Below, piece after piece: positions 7,865 to 15,435 of a DNA stretch of 19,108 nucleotides (within the stretch, counting starts at the first letter, position 1; the number at the start of each line of letters is the position of its first letter). The position numbers and the translations under genes are program-made. The notes below the pieces were generated by a model. That model was not told the origin of the DNA. It was given only the letters and a program-made list of their open reading frames with translations, and made no database searches. Source of the stretch: an uncultured Pseudomonadota bacterium (GTDB lineage: Bacteria; Pseudomonadota; Gammaproteobacteria; Burkholderiales; Methylophilaceae); contig CAIOPD010000020.1 of assembly GCA_903860085.1 (NCBI GenBank), positions 1 through 19,108 on the forward strand. The letters are read 5' to 3'.

Positions 7865-8548
7865 GTCTAAATCCACTTCGTAACAAAAAATCTCTACACT
7901 TTCTTTCGGTGCAATTAAGGTTGCAGGTATTGCCACCCCATTACGCCAATTATCTACCGCCTGCTGCTTGCCGGCGCCAGTCACTAAAAACAACACTTCT
8001 CGACTATTATTAAGGCGTTGCTGACTTAGGGAAACCCGTTCAAGTGGAGGCTTAGGTGAGTTAAATACGGGGACTGCATCGGCACTATTATCAACTAACT
8101 GCCCTGGGAACAAGCTAGCGGTATGCCCATCTTCTCCCAACCCCAATAGCACGACATCAAAAGTGCCAACTTCTTTCAGTGTTTGTGCATAAGCGCGTGC
8201 GCCTGCTACAGGACCCAATTCGGCAGGAATATCATGTATCTGACTTTCTGGAATAGCTACATATTGCAGCCATGCCTGACGTGCCATTAGGCTATTTCTA
8301 TCGATATGATCAGGCGCTAGACAACGTTCATCGCCGTGGTAAACATGCCAATGCGCCCAATCTGCTTTCACGTCACGTAATAATCGATACACGGCGCGTG
8401 GTGTATGACCCCCAGCAAGCACGATGGAAAATTTTCCGCTTGTGGCAATTGCCTCAGTGGCGCGTTGCACAATTTCATCACAGACTTGATGGCGTAAAGA
8501 TTCAATACTAGCCAAGCTATGCCATTGAATATTATTAGTCTGCGTCAT
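7859..8548 (-). CDS. pgl: 6-phosphogluconolactonase (DevB type)
   Basis: Hydrolyses 6-phosphogluconolactone, the product of Zwf, to 6-phosphogluconate. The 229-residue protein has the family's three landmarks: the sugar-phosphate loop LAGGHTPRAVYRLL (44-57), HGDER followed by RNSLMA (71-88), and the signature LLGLGEDGHTASLFPG (134-149) with its catalytic His. Length is typical of DevB proteins (about 220-240). zwf, the preceding enzyme, lies about 1 kb away on the other strand, so the two are a functional pair but not one operon. In RuMP-cycle methylotrophs this pair serves cyclic formaldehyde oxidation; that role is inferred from the likely host. A purine-rich AAGATGAGA lies just upstream of the ATG. 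Confidence 0.93.
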   Translation of the reverse strand: MTQTNNIQWHSLASIESLRHQVCDEIVQRATEAIATSGKFSIVLAGGHTPRAVYRLLRDVKADWAHWHVYHGDERCLAPDHIDRNSLMARQAWLQYVAIPESQIHDIPAELGPVAGARAYAQTLKEVGTFDVVLLGLGEDGHTASLFPGQLVDNSADAVPVFNSPKPPLERVSLSQQRLNNSREVLFLVTGAGKQQAVDNWRNGVAIPATLIAPKESVEIFCYEVDLDA

Positions 8549-8695
8549 TGATAATTCTCATCTTAAAAAAGTCAGGGCGAATTTGACACGAAAACTTGAT
8601 TATTGTCATGCTTTTTATGCATTTTTTTACACTAGATCATTGTGTGTAATCGCCCCATTGCTTTATTATATCGGGTTACGCAAAAGGACAAACAA
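8549..8695. other. Divergent intergenic region pgl / dienelactone hydrolase
   Basis: This 147-nt AT-rich gap should hold promoters for both genes. I see TTGACA at 8583-8588 without a properly spaced -10, a TATTAT at 8664-8669 with only a weak -35, and a small ATGC repeat (CATGCTTTTTATGCAT at 8608-8623). None is good enough to call. A GTG at 8642 is in frame with the downstream gene but lacks a ribosome site. Confidence 0.4.
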
Positions 8696-9487
8696 ATGCT
8701 AATCAAAGACAATGAAATTGCTGACATTTCCACCCCCACTGGAGACATGCGCGCCCATATTTTTCGGCCAGCAGCCCCAGGTAAATATCCTGGCATACTC
8801 ATGTTTTCAGAAATATTCCAAGTAACTGGTCCAATTCGCCGCACTGCAGCCATGTTGGCCGGTCACGGCTTTATTGTGGCTTGCCCAGAAATTTACCATG
8901 AGCTAGAAACGCCTGGCACCGTGCTATCTTATGACGAAGAAGGCACAACACGTGGTAACGCCCATAAAATCACGAAAGAACTTTCTTCTTATGATACCGA
9001 TGCGCGTGCCGTTCTGGATTATTTAAAGTCACGTGATGACTGTACTGGACGTCTAGGCGTGATGGGCATCTGCATCGGTGGTCACTTAGCATTCCGTGCG
9101 GCAATGAATCCAGATGTACTTGCAACTACTTGTTTCTACGCTACTGATATCCATAAAAAAGGTTTAGGTCTAGGCAAGAACGATAACTCTATGGAGCGCG
9201 CTGATGAAATTAAAGGTGAGCTATTACACATTTGGGGTCGTCAAGACCCGCACGTGCCATTGGAAGGTCGCAACTTATTAAAGGCACGCCTTGAAGAAGT
9301 CGGCGCACGCTTTACTTGGCATGAAGTAAATGGTCAGCATGCGTTTATGCGTGATGAAGGACCACGTTACGATCCAGCACTCGCTTTACAAAGCTGGGGC
9401 TTATTACTTGAGTTATTTCATCGCCGATTAGGTTGGGGTGACCTAGATATTCCAACTGACGGTTCTGCCGCTGAAAGCCGACACTAA
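8696..9487 (+). CDS. Dienelactone hydrolase family protein
   Basis: Cytoplasmic alpha/beta-hydrolase with a cysteine nucleophile. With the ATG at 8696 it has 263 residues; AAAAGGA at 8682-8688 sits 7 nt before this ATG and decides it over the upstream GTG at 8642. The catalytic triad is visible: Cys126 in GICIGGH, Asp184 in WGRQDPHVP, and His215 in NGQHAFMRD. The early MFSEIFQVTG corresponds to the segment with the conserved Glu of this family. True dienelactone hydrolases act in chlorocatechol breakdown, but many relatives have no known substrate and there is no aromatic pathway nearby. Its placement between pgl and zwf is the only hint of function. A hairpin follows at 9494-9527. Confidence 0.88.
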   Translation: MLIKDNEIADISTPTGDMRAHIFRPAAPGKYPGILMFSEIFQVTGPIRRTAAMLAGHGFIVACPEIYHELETPGTVLSYDEEGTTRGNAHKITKELSSYDTDARAVLDYLKSRDDCTGRLGVMGICIGGHLAFRAAMNPDVLATTCFYATDIHKKGLGLGKNDNSMERADEIKGELLHIWGRQDPHVPLEGRNLLKARLEEVGARFTWHEVNGQHAFMRDEGPRYDPALALQSWGLLLELFHRRLGWGDLDIPTDGSAAESRH

Positions 9488-9493
9488 TAGTGT

Positions 9494-9543
9494 AAAACCA
9501 CTAAGCGAAAATCGCCCAAGTGGTTTTGCTGGGCCTCTCAGGC
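9494..9543 (+). promoter_or_regulatory. Set of overlapping hairpins between the hydrolase gene and zwf
   Basis: Hairpin A pairs AAAACCACT (9494-9502) with AGTGGTTTT (9519-9527) and holds an inner stem GCGA/TCGC (9505-9508, 9512-9515). Hairpin B pairs GCCCA (9514-9518) with TGGGC (9530-9534). A small stem C pairs GCCT (9533-9536) with AGGC (9540-9543). A and B share bases and exclude each other, as do B and C. A may act as a terminator for the hydrolase gene, although it lacks a T-run beyond its stem. An attenuator-like leader of zwf is a speculative alternative. Confidence 0.45.
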
Positions 9544-9575
9544 TTGATTTACACAATATATCTTAAGGTTTTTAA

Positions 9576-11078
9576 ATGAAAAAAATTGACCCCTGTACGC
9601 TAGTATTATTTGGTGCAAGTGGTAACTTATCCCGCGTCAAGTTGATGCCGGGCTTGTTTCGCCTAGACGCTGCAGGACGCTTGCCAGAGCACATGGCTAT
9701 TTTAAGTGTAGGTCGAGGCGACGTTTCACGCGAAGCTTGGCAAGCAGATATTAAAGCAATGTTGGATACTAAATTTAAAAAAGGATACGACCAAAAGGAC
9801 TTTGAGCGTTTTATCAACCGTAATCACTATCATGCTAACCCACCGACTGATCCTGATGCTTTCAAAAAAATGCAGGAAAAACTGGCCGATGCCTCAATAT
9901 TTCCACAAAACCTAGCCTACTTTTTATCAGTTCGTCCTACTGACTTTTCTCCTATCGTTGAACAACTGTCTGGCGTAGGCTTGTTAGATGAAAGCCAATA
10001 CTGGCGACGCGTATTAATTGAAAAACCATTTGGCACTGACTTAGAAAGTGCACAAGCATTACAAGCTGCAATTACAAAGCATTTAAAAGAAAGTCAGATT
10101 TACCGTATAGACCATTATCTGGGAAAATCAGCCCTACAAAACATCATGCTGACACGTTTTGCCAACACCATGTTTGAGCCGATTTGGAATAACCAATATA
10201 TCGACCATGTGCAGATTACTAATAACGAAACGTTAGGCGTCGGGGACCGTACGCAGTTTTATGACACTACAGGTGCATTACGTGACATGGCACAAAGCCA
10301 CTTATTGCAAACCTTAGCCTTGGTCGCGATGGAAAAACCTAAAGATTTAAGCCCTGACAGTATTCGTGCAGAAAAAATCAAGTTATTGCAATCGATTGAA
10401 CCGATTCCACTTACAGATTTAAAGCACAACGCATTTCGCGCTCAATATGCTGCCGGTCGCGTTTGCGCTGCTGATGGCCATGGTGAAAATGTGCAGGGTT
10501 ATTTGGAAGAGTTGGCTAAAGATGGCATTACTGCAAGCGTGACCGAAACATACGCGGCCATGAAGTTATTTATTAACAACCCGCGGTGGAAAGGCGTACC
10601 GTTCTACGTGCGCACCGCAAAGCGCATGCATGAAGGCAATACCGCCATTTCAATACGCTTCAAAAAAGCGCCGATGCAATTGTCAGCAGAGCAGCATCAA
10701 AACTGGCTAATCCTCAATATTCAGCCTCATGAATGCCTAAAAATGGAGGTTGAATCTAAGATTCCGGGTTTAGACATTGCCACGCGCACTATGGCGATTG
10801 ATATGCCACAACGCTTAGCTAGCGATGAGTCTATCGATTCATATGAATCGCTATTACTTAACTTGATGGAAGGCGACCCATCGCTATATCTACATATCAG
10901 TGAAGTTGAAGCGCAGTGGCGTTTAATTGATCCTATCGTTAAAGCCTGGGCAGCTGACCTATCAACGGTGCATCAATATGTAGCCGGTAGCCACGATCCA
11001 AAAGAGTCAGGCGTTATTTTTGAATCTGAAGATCAGTTCTGGCGTTACAGCATCGAATTAGGTGGCGATAAACACTAA
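9576..11078 (+). CDS. zwf: Glucose-6-phosphate 1-dehydrogenase
   Basis: Oxidises glucose-6-phosphate to 6-phosphogluconolactone with reduction of NAD(P)+. The 500-residue protein has the dinucleotide-binding loop FGASGNLSRVKL (12-23; many family members have Asp in place of this Asn), an SVGRGD segment whose Arg lies where NADP-phosphate is bound in other members, EKPFG (149-153), the substrate signature RIDHYLGK (177-184, with Asp179 and His180) and the catalytic base His242 in AQSHLLQ. AAGG at 9565-9568 lies 7 nt before the ATG. In a RuMP-cycle methylotroph it would start the dissimilatory cycle that oxidises formaldehyde and makes NAD(P)H; whether NAD+ or NADP+ is preferred cannot be read safely. 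A terminator follows at 11125-11152. Confidence 0.96.
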   Translation: MKKIDPCTLVLFGASGNLSRVKLMPGLFRLDAAGRLPEHMAILSVGRGDVSREAWQADIKAMLDTKFKKGYDQKDFERFINRNHYHANPPTDPDAFKKMQEKLADASIFPQNLAYFLSVRPTDFSPIVEQLSGVGLLDESQYWRRVLIEKPFGTDLESAQALQAAITKHLKESQIYRIDHYLGKSALQNIMLTRFANTMFEPIWNNQYIDHVQITNNETLGVGDRTQFYDTTGALRDMAQSHLLQTLALVAMEKPKDLSPDSIRAEKIKLLQSIEPIPLTDLKHNAFRAQYAAGRVCAADGHGENVQGYLEELAKDGITASVTETYAAMKLFINNPRWKGVPFYVRTAKRMHEGNTAISIRFKKAPMQLSAEQHQNWLILNIQPHECLKMEVESKIPGLDIATRTMAIDMPQRLASDESIDSYESLLLNLMEGDPSLYLHISEVEAQWRLIDPIVKAWAADLSTVHQYVAGSHDPKESGVIFESEDQFWRYSIELGGDKH

Positions 11079-11124
11079 AAAAATACATATAAATCCTTAT
11101 TTATTGTTATTATTTGCAATTACT

Positions 11125-11152
11125 AAAAGCGGGGTTAATACTCCGCTTTTTT
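11125..11152 (+). terminator. Intrinsic terminator after zwf
   Basis: A 10-bp stem AAAAGCGGGG (11125-11134) with CTCCGCTTTT (11141-11150), containing one G-T pair, has a 6-nt loop TTAATA and ends in six T's (11147-11152). It closes zwf only 31 nt before the dcd ATG. Confidence 0.88.
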
Positions 11153-11183
11153 ATCTTGGTTAACACATAAAAAGCATACAGCG

Positions 11184-11759
11184 ATGAGCATAAAATCAGA
11201 CAAGTGGATCCGTAAAATGGCAGAGCAACACGGCATGATAGAGCCGTTTGAGCCAAATCAAGTTAAGAGTAATGCCAATGGTGAACGTATGGTGTCATAT
11301 GGCACTTCAAGCTATGGTTACGATATACGTTGCTCCACAGAATTTAAATTGTTCACTAACATCAATAGTACTATTGTAGATCCCAAGAATTTTGATCCTA
11401 ATTCCTTTGTGGAAGTGAATGCAGATTACTGCATTATTCCGCCTAACTCATTTGCCTTAGCTCGCACCGTGGAGTATTTCAGGATCCCACGCAATGTGCT
11501 GACAATTTGCTTAGGAAAATCAACCTATGCGCGCTGTGGCATAATTGTCAATGTGACACCATTTGAGCCTGAATGGGAAGGTTATGTCACACTAGAATTC
11601 AGCAACACCACGCCACTACCGGCAAAAATTTATGCTAACGAAGGTTGTGCGCAAGTACTGTTCTTTGAAGCCGATGCTGACGACGTATGTGAGACTAGTT
11701 ATAAAGACCGTGGTGGTAAATATCAAGGTCAAGTTGGCGTCACGTTACCTAAAATTTAA
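11184..11759 (+). CDS. dcd: dCTP deaminase
   Basis: Deaminates dCTP to dUTP, which dUTPase then turns into dUMP, the substrate of ThyA encoded 3 kb away. The 191 residues match the monofunctional homotrimeric enzyme (193 in E. coli). Motifs seen are SSYGYDIRC (42-50), the active-site stretch GKSTYARCGI (111-120), and WEGYVTLEFSN with the catalytic Glu138. The ending GKYQGQVGVTLPK is also typical. No Shine-Dalgarno sequence is evident before the ATG, and the zwf terminator lies 31 nt upstream with no clear promoter after it. The decarboxylase gene starts 46 nt downstream and may be cotranscribed. Confidence 0.96.
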   Translation: MSIKSDKWIRKMAEQHGMIEPFEPNQVKSNANGERMVSYGTSSYGYDIRCSTEFKLFTNINSTIVDPKNFDPNSFVEVNADYCIIPPNSFALARTVEYFRIPRNVLTICLGKSTYARCGIIVNVTPFEPEWEGYVTLEFSNTTPLPAKIYANEGCAQVLFFEADADDVCETSYKDRGGKYQGQVGVTLPKI

Positions 11760-11805
11760 TCATGCAAGCCATTGTATTAGCCCACCAATTTTTTAAGGGT
11801 TTTAA

Positions 11806-14049
11806 ATGAAATTCAGATTTCCAGTAGTCATTATCGATGAAGATTTTCGTTCAGAGAATGCTTCAGGCTTAGGCATACGCGTATTAGCGAAAGCCATCGA
11901 GGATGAAGGGTTTGAAGTATTGGGCGTCACCAGCTACGGTGACCTTACCTCATTTGCACAGCAACAAAGTCGCGCATCGGCCTTTATACTTTCTATTGAT
12001 GATAATGAGTTTATTGAAGAAAATCAGGAAGCTTTAAATAACCTACGTAAGTTTGTAGATGAAATTCGTTATCGCAATGAAGAAATTCCAATCTTTTTGC
12101 ATGGTGAAACACGCACCTCACGTCATATCCCCAATGAGATCTTGCGTGAGCTTAATGGCTTTATCCATATGTATGAAGATACACCAGAATTTGTGGCGCG
12201 CTATATTCTGCGTGAAGCACGCACCTATTTAGATAGCTTACCACCGCCGTTCTTTCGCGCATTAGTGCACTATGCGGCCGATGGTTCATACTCTTGGCAT
12301 TGCCCAGGACACTCTGGGGGGGTCGCTTTTTTAAAATCTCCAGTAGGTCAAATGTTTCACCAGTTTTTTGGTGAAAACATGCTGCGTGCTGACGTGTGTA
12401 ACGCCGTTGATGAACTAGGCCAACTACTCGACCATACTGGTCCAGTAGCGGCTTCTGAGCGTAATGCTGCACGTATTTACAATTGCGACCATTTATACTT
12501 TGTTACCAACGGTACTTCTACCTCGAATAAAATCGTTTGGAACTCAACCGTCGCTCCTGGTGATGTCGTTGTAGTAGATCGTAACTGCCATAAATCAGTT
12601 TTGCATTCCATTATTATGACTGGGGCGATACCGGTATTTTTAATGCCTACGCGCAACCACTTTGGCATTATTGGTCCGATTCCAAAAAGCGAATTTGAGT
12701 GGGAAAATATCAAAAAGAAAATTGAGCGCAACCCATTCGCCACAGATAAACATGTAAAACCACGGGTATTAACCATTACCCAGTCTACGTATGATGGTGT
12801 GTTGTACAACGTAGAAGAAATTAAAGAAATGCTTGATGGAAAAATAGATACGCTACATTTTGATGAAGCCTGGTTGCCACATGCTACGTTCCATGACTTC
12901 TATGGTGACTACCACGCGATCGGTGCGGATCGCCCACGCTGCAAAGAGAGCATGGTATTTTCTACGCAGTCTACACATAAATTACTTGCAGGTCTTAGCC
13001 AGGCCAGTCAAATTTTGGTACAGGATGCCGAAAACTATCAACTAGACCGCGATATATTTAATGAAGCTTACCTAATGCACACGTCGACCAGCCCGCAATA
13101 TTCCATTATTGCCAGTATTGATGTAGCTGCTGCCATGATGGAAGCACCAGGCGGAACAGCGCTAGTAGAAGAAAGCTTAATGGAAGCCTTAGACTTCCGC
13201 CGCGCGATGCGTAAAGTGGATGAAGAATGGGGTGCTGATTGGTGGTTTAAAGTTTGGGGTCCAGATGATCTCTCTGAAGAAGGTTTAGAAGAACGCGATG
13301 CGTGGATGCTTAAGGCTGATGAAGCTTGGCATGGTTTTGGCAATTTGGCTGAAAACTTCAATATGCTTGATCCGATTAAAGCCACCATTATTACGCCTGG
13401 CCTAGACATTAAAGGTGATTTCTCAGATAAATTCGGTATTCCAGCGGCGATTGTAACCAAGTACTTGGCTGAACATGGTGTCATTGTTGAAAAAACTGGC
13501 TTGTATTCATTCTTTATTATGTTCACCATCGGTATCACCAAAGGCCGCTGGAACACCATGGTTGCAGCATTACAGCAGTTTAAAGATGACTATGATAAGA
13601 ATCAGCCACTATGGAAAGTATTGCCAGAATTTATTATCAAACAACCACGCTATGAAAAAGTTGGCCTGCGCGACTTATGTGAACAGATACATGCGGTCTA
13701 TAAAGCTAATGATGTTGCACGCTTAACCACTGAAATGTATCTTTCAGACATGGTGCCTGCAATGAAGCCAACAGATGCTTTTGCTAAAATGGCACATAGG
13801 GAAATTGACCGCGTGCCCATTGACGATTTGGAAGGCCGCGTAACTGCTGTGCTGTTAACACCTTATCCACCTGGTATTCCGCTATTAATTCCTGGTGAAC
13901 AGTTCAATAAAATTATTGTTGATTATCTTAAGTTCGCCCGTGAATTTAATGAGAAATTTCCAGGATTTGAAACGGACAACCATGGTTTAGTCAAAGAAAT
14001 CGTGGATGGTAAAGCGGTTTATTACGTGGATTGTGTAGAGCAGAAATAG
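11806..14049 (+). CDS. Orn/Lys/Arg decarboxylase, LdcA-like (PLP fold type I)
   Basis: Large basic-amino-acid decarboxylase of 747 residues that would remove CO2 from lysine, arginine or ornithine to give cadaverine, agmatine or putrescine. Three parts are visible: an N-terminal response-regulator-like wing domain (about 5-125), the PLP-binding core (about 145-590) with HCPGHSGG, NGTSTSNK, HFDEAW (Asp353) and the Schiff-base lysine Lys392 in STQSTHKLL, and the C-terminal domain (about 600-747) with PYPPGIPLLIPGE. Overall it resembles, from memory, Pseudomonas aeruginosa LdcA (lysine-specific, about 750 aa) more than E. coli AdiA or SpeC, but substrate is not decidable by eye. AAGGG at 11795-11799 precedes the ATG by 6 nt. 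No antiporter gene is adjacent, so a biosynthetic polyamine role is more likely than acid resistance. Confidence 0.9.
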   Translation: MKFRFPVVIIDEDFRSENASGLGIRVLAKAIEDEGFEVLGVTSYGDLTSFAQQQSRASAFILSIDDNEFIEENQEALNNLRKFVDEIRYRNEEIPIFLHGETRTSRHIPNEILRELNGFIHMYEDTPEFVARYILREARTYLDSLPPPFFRALVHYAADGSYSWHCPGHSGGVAFLKSPVGQMFHQFFGENMLRADVCNAVDELGQLLDHTGPVAASERNAARIYNCDHLYFVTNGTSTSNKIVWNSTVAPGDVVVVDRNCHKSVLHSIIMTGAIPVFLMPTRNHFGIIGPIPKSEFEWENIKKKIERNPFATDKHVKPRVLTITQSTYDGVLYNVEEIKEMLDGKIDTLHFDEAWLPHATFHDFYGDYHAIGADRPRCKESMVFSTQSTHKLLAGLSQASQILVQDAENYQLDRDIFNEAYLMHTSTSPQYSIIASIDVAAAMMEAPGGTALVEESLMEALDFRRAMRKVDEEWGADWWFKVWGPDDLSEEGLEERDAWMLKADEAWHGFGNLAENFNMLDPIKATIITPGLDIKGDFSDKFGIPAAIVTKYLAEHGVIVEKTGLYSFFIMFTIGITKGRWNTMVAALQQFKDDYDKNQPLWKVLPEFIIKQPRYEKVGLRDLCEQIHAVYKANDVARLTTEMYLSDMVPAMKPTDAFAKMAHREIDRVPIDDLEGRVTAVLLTPYPPGIPLLIPGEQFNKIIVDYLKFAREFNEKFPGFETDNHGLVKEIVDGKAVYYVDCVEQK

Positions 14050-14092
14050 GGCTTAGCAATAGCCCTATCTCCTAGCGCTTTATTAGGCTAGG
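14046..14092. terminator. Double hairpin between convergent decarboxylase and folA
   Basis: ATAGGGCT (14046-14053) pairs with AGCCCTAT (14061-14068) around a 7-nt loop. A second stem, CCTAGC (14071-14076) with GCTAGG (14087-14092), follows at once. The decarboxylase stop codon lies in the first stem and the folA stop codon in the second. Read toward folA's downstream side, the first stem is followed by TTTCT; neither strand shows a long T-run. It probably serves both converging genes. Confidence 0.5.
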
Positions 14093-14573
14093 ATTTACGC
14101 TTATATGTCACGTAACTAAAAGTTAGTCCTTGTGCTGAAGTGTGGGCCTCACGTGAGATCTCGGACCATACCTTAGCATTCACCTCTGGGAAAAAGGCGT
14201 CGCCTGCAGGCGCTAATGCAATCTCCGTGATATAAAGCTTACTGGCCAAACTTAGTCCAGCTAGGTATAGCTCGGCCCCGCCAATCAAAAACACTTCTGC
14301 ATCATGCTGACATAGATCGATTGCTGCTTCTAGGCTATGTGCAATGAGTGCCCCTTCAATCTTATACGAAGGATTACGCGTCACAATCACCGTAGTACGT
14401 CCTGGCAGCAATCTTCCTAGTGACTCATAGGTCTTACGACCCATAATAATATGATGGCCTGTAGTAAGTGCACGGAAGTTTTTTAAATCTTCAGGTAGGT
14501 GCCATGGAAGTGCGTTCTGGTGACCGATGACACCATTTTCAGCCACAGCTACAATGATTGACAGGTTATTCAT
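14088..14573 (-). CDS. folA: Dihydrofolate reductase, type I
   Basis: Reduces dihydrofolate to tetrahydrofolate with NADPH, recycling the product of ThyA. The 161 residues match the chromosomal type (159 in E. coli). The N-terminal substrate region reads ENGVIGHQNALPWHLPEDL, with the catalytic acid Asp29 at the position of E. coli Asp27. The cofactor region reads IIMGRKTYESLGRLLPGR and FLIGGAELY. Its ATG overlaps the thyA stop codon by one base (TAATG), so translation is probably coupled. It is the last gene of the minus-strand series; convergent hairpins follow. Confidence 0.97.
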   Translation of the reverse strand: MNNLSIIVAVAENGVIGHQNALPWHLPEDLKNFRALTTGHHIIMGRKTYESLGRLLPGRTTVIVTRNPSYKIEGALIAHSLEAAIDLCQHDAEVFLIGGAELYLAGLSLASKLYITEIALAPAGDAFFPEVNAKVWSEISREAHTSAQGLTFSYVTYKRKS

Positions 14574-15394
14574 TACACCGCAACCGGCGCTTTAATGGCT
14601 GGATCTGGGTCGTAATTTTCCAAGTTAAAATCTTCGTACTTGAAGCTGAAAATATCGCTAACTGTAGGATTAATCTGCATGGTTGGCAATTCTTTAGCTT
14701 TGCGCGCCAATTGCTCATGCACTTGCGCTAGGTGATTATTGTAAATATGCGCATCACCTAATGTATGCACAAAATCACCCAACCTTAAATTGCATACCTG
14801 TGCAACCATCATCGTCAGCAAAGCATAAGAAGCAATATTAAACGGCACTCCTAGAAAGATATCCGCACTACGTTGATACAGTTGGCAGCTTAACTTACCT
14901 CTTCGATCTGCATCACCGGCAGCTGCTGGCGCCACATAAAACTGAAAAAAAGCATGACATGGCGGTAACTTCATTTGATCAACATCTGCCACATTCCAAG
15001 CTGAAACAATTAAACGTCTAGAATCGGGATTGGTCTTGATGCTATTTATAACTTGGGTAATTTGGTCAATATGAGTGCCATCTGGACGTGGCCAATTGCG
15101 CCATTGATACCCATAGACTGGCCCTAAATTACCTTCTGCATCTGCCCATTCATCCCAAATCTTGACACCATTTTCTTTTAAATAGGCAATATTGGTGCTG
15201 CCTTGTAAAAACCATAACAACTCATGAATAATAGACTTAAGGTGTACTTTTTTAGTGGTCAGTAACGGAAATCCAGCAGCCAAATCAAAGCGCATTTGGT
15301 AACCAAATACTGATAGTGTCCCAGTACCCGTGCGATCCTCTTTTTGATTACCATGGACTAACACATGATTAAGTAGATCGTGATAAACCTGCAT
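14573..15394 (-). CDS. thyA: Thymidylate synthase
   Basis: Makes dTMP from dUMP using methylene-tetrahydrofolate and releases dihydrofolate for FolA. The 273 residues carry the nucleophile Cys146 in LPPCHAFFQFYV, the dUMP-binding QLYQRSADIFLG and the N-terminal EDRTGTGTLSVFG. The protein is 9 residues longer than E. coli ThyA (264). The extra length lies almost entirely in one insertion, PAAAGDADRR at residues 156-165, between FQFYVA and GKLSCQLY. thrC lies 41 nt upstream on the same strand and folA overlaps downstream. A GGGA element precedes the ATG. Confidence 0.97.
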   Translation of the reverse strand: MQVYHDLLNHVLVHGNQKEDRTGTGTLSVFGYQMRFDLAAGFPLLTTKKVHLKSIIHELLWFLQGSTNIAYLKENGVKIWDEWADAEGNLGPVYGYQWRNWPRPDGTHIDQITQVINSIKTNPDSRRLIVSAWNVADVDQMKLPPCHAFFQFYVAPAAAGDADRRGKLSCQLYQRSADIFLGVPFNIASYALLTMMVAQVCNLRLGDFVHTLGDAHIYNNHLAQVHEQLARKAKELPTMQINPTVSDIFSFKYEDFNLENYDPDPAIKAPVAV

Positions 15395-15435
15395 AAGCTA
15401 TTCCCGCCTAATATAACAATGATGAGTGTGACTAA

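Noticed and set aside
8642..8695. GTG at 8642 as the start of the dienelactone hydrolase gene
   Set aside because: AAAAGGA at 8682-8688 is ideally spaced for the ATG at 8696, and the extra 18 residues do not look like part of the fold.
12161..13559. Minus-strand frames of 103, 110 and 163 codons opposite the decarboxylase gene
   Set aside because: They are shadows of a clear full-length PLP enzyme on the other strand, without ribosome sites or recognisable domains.
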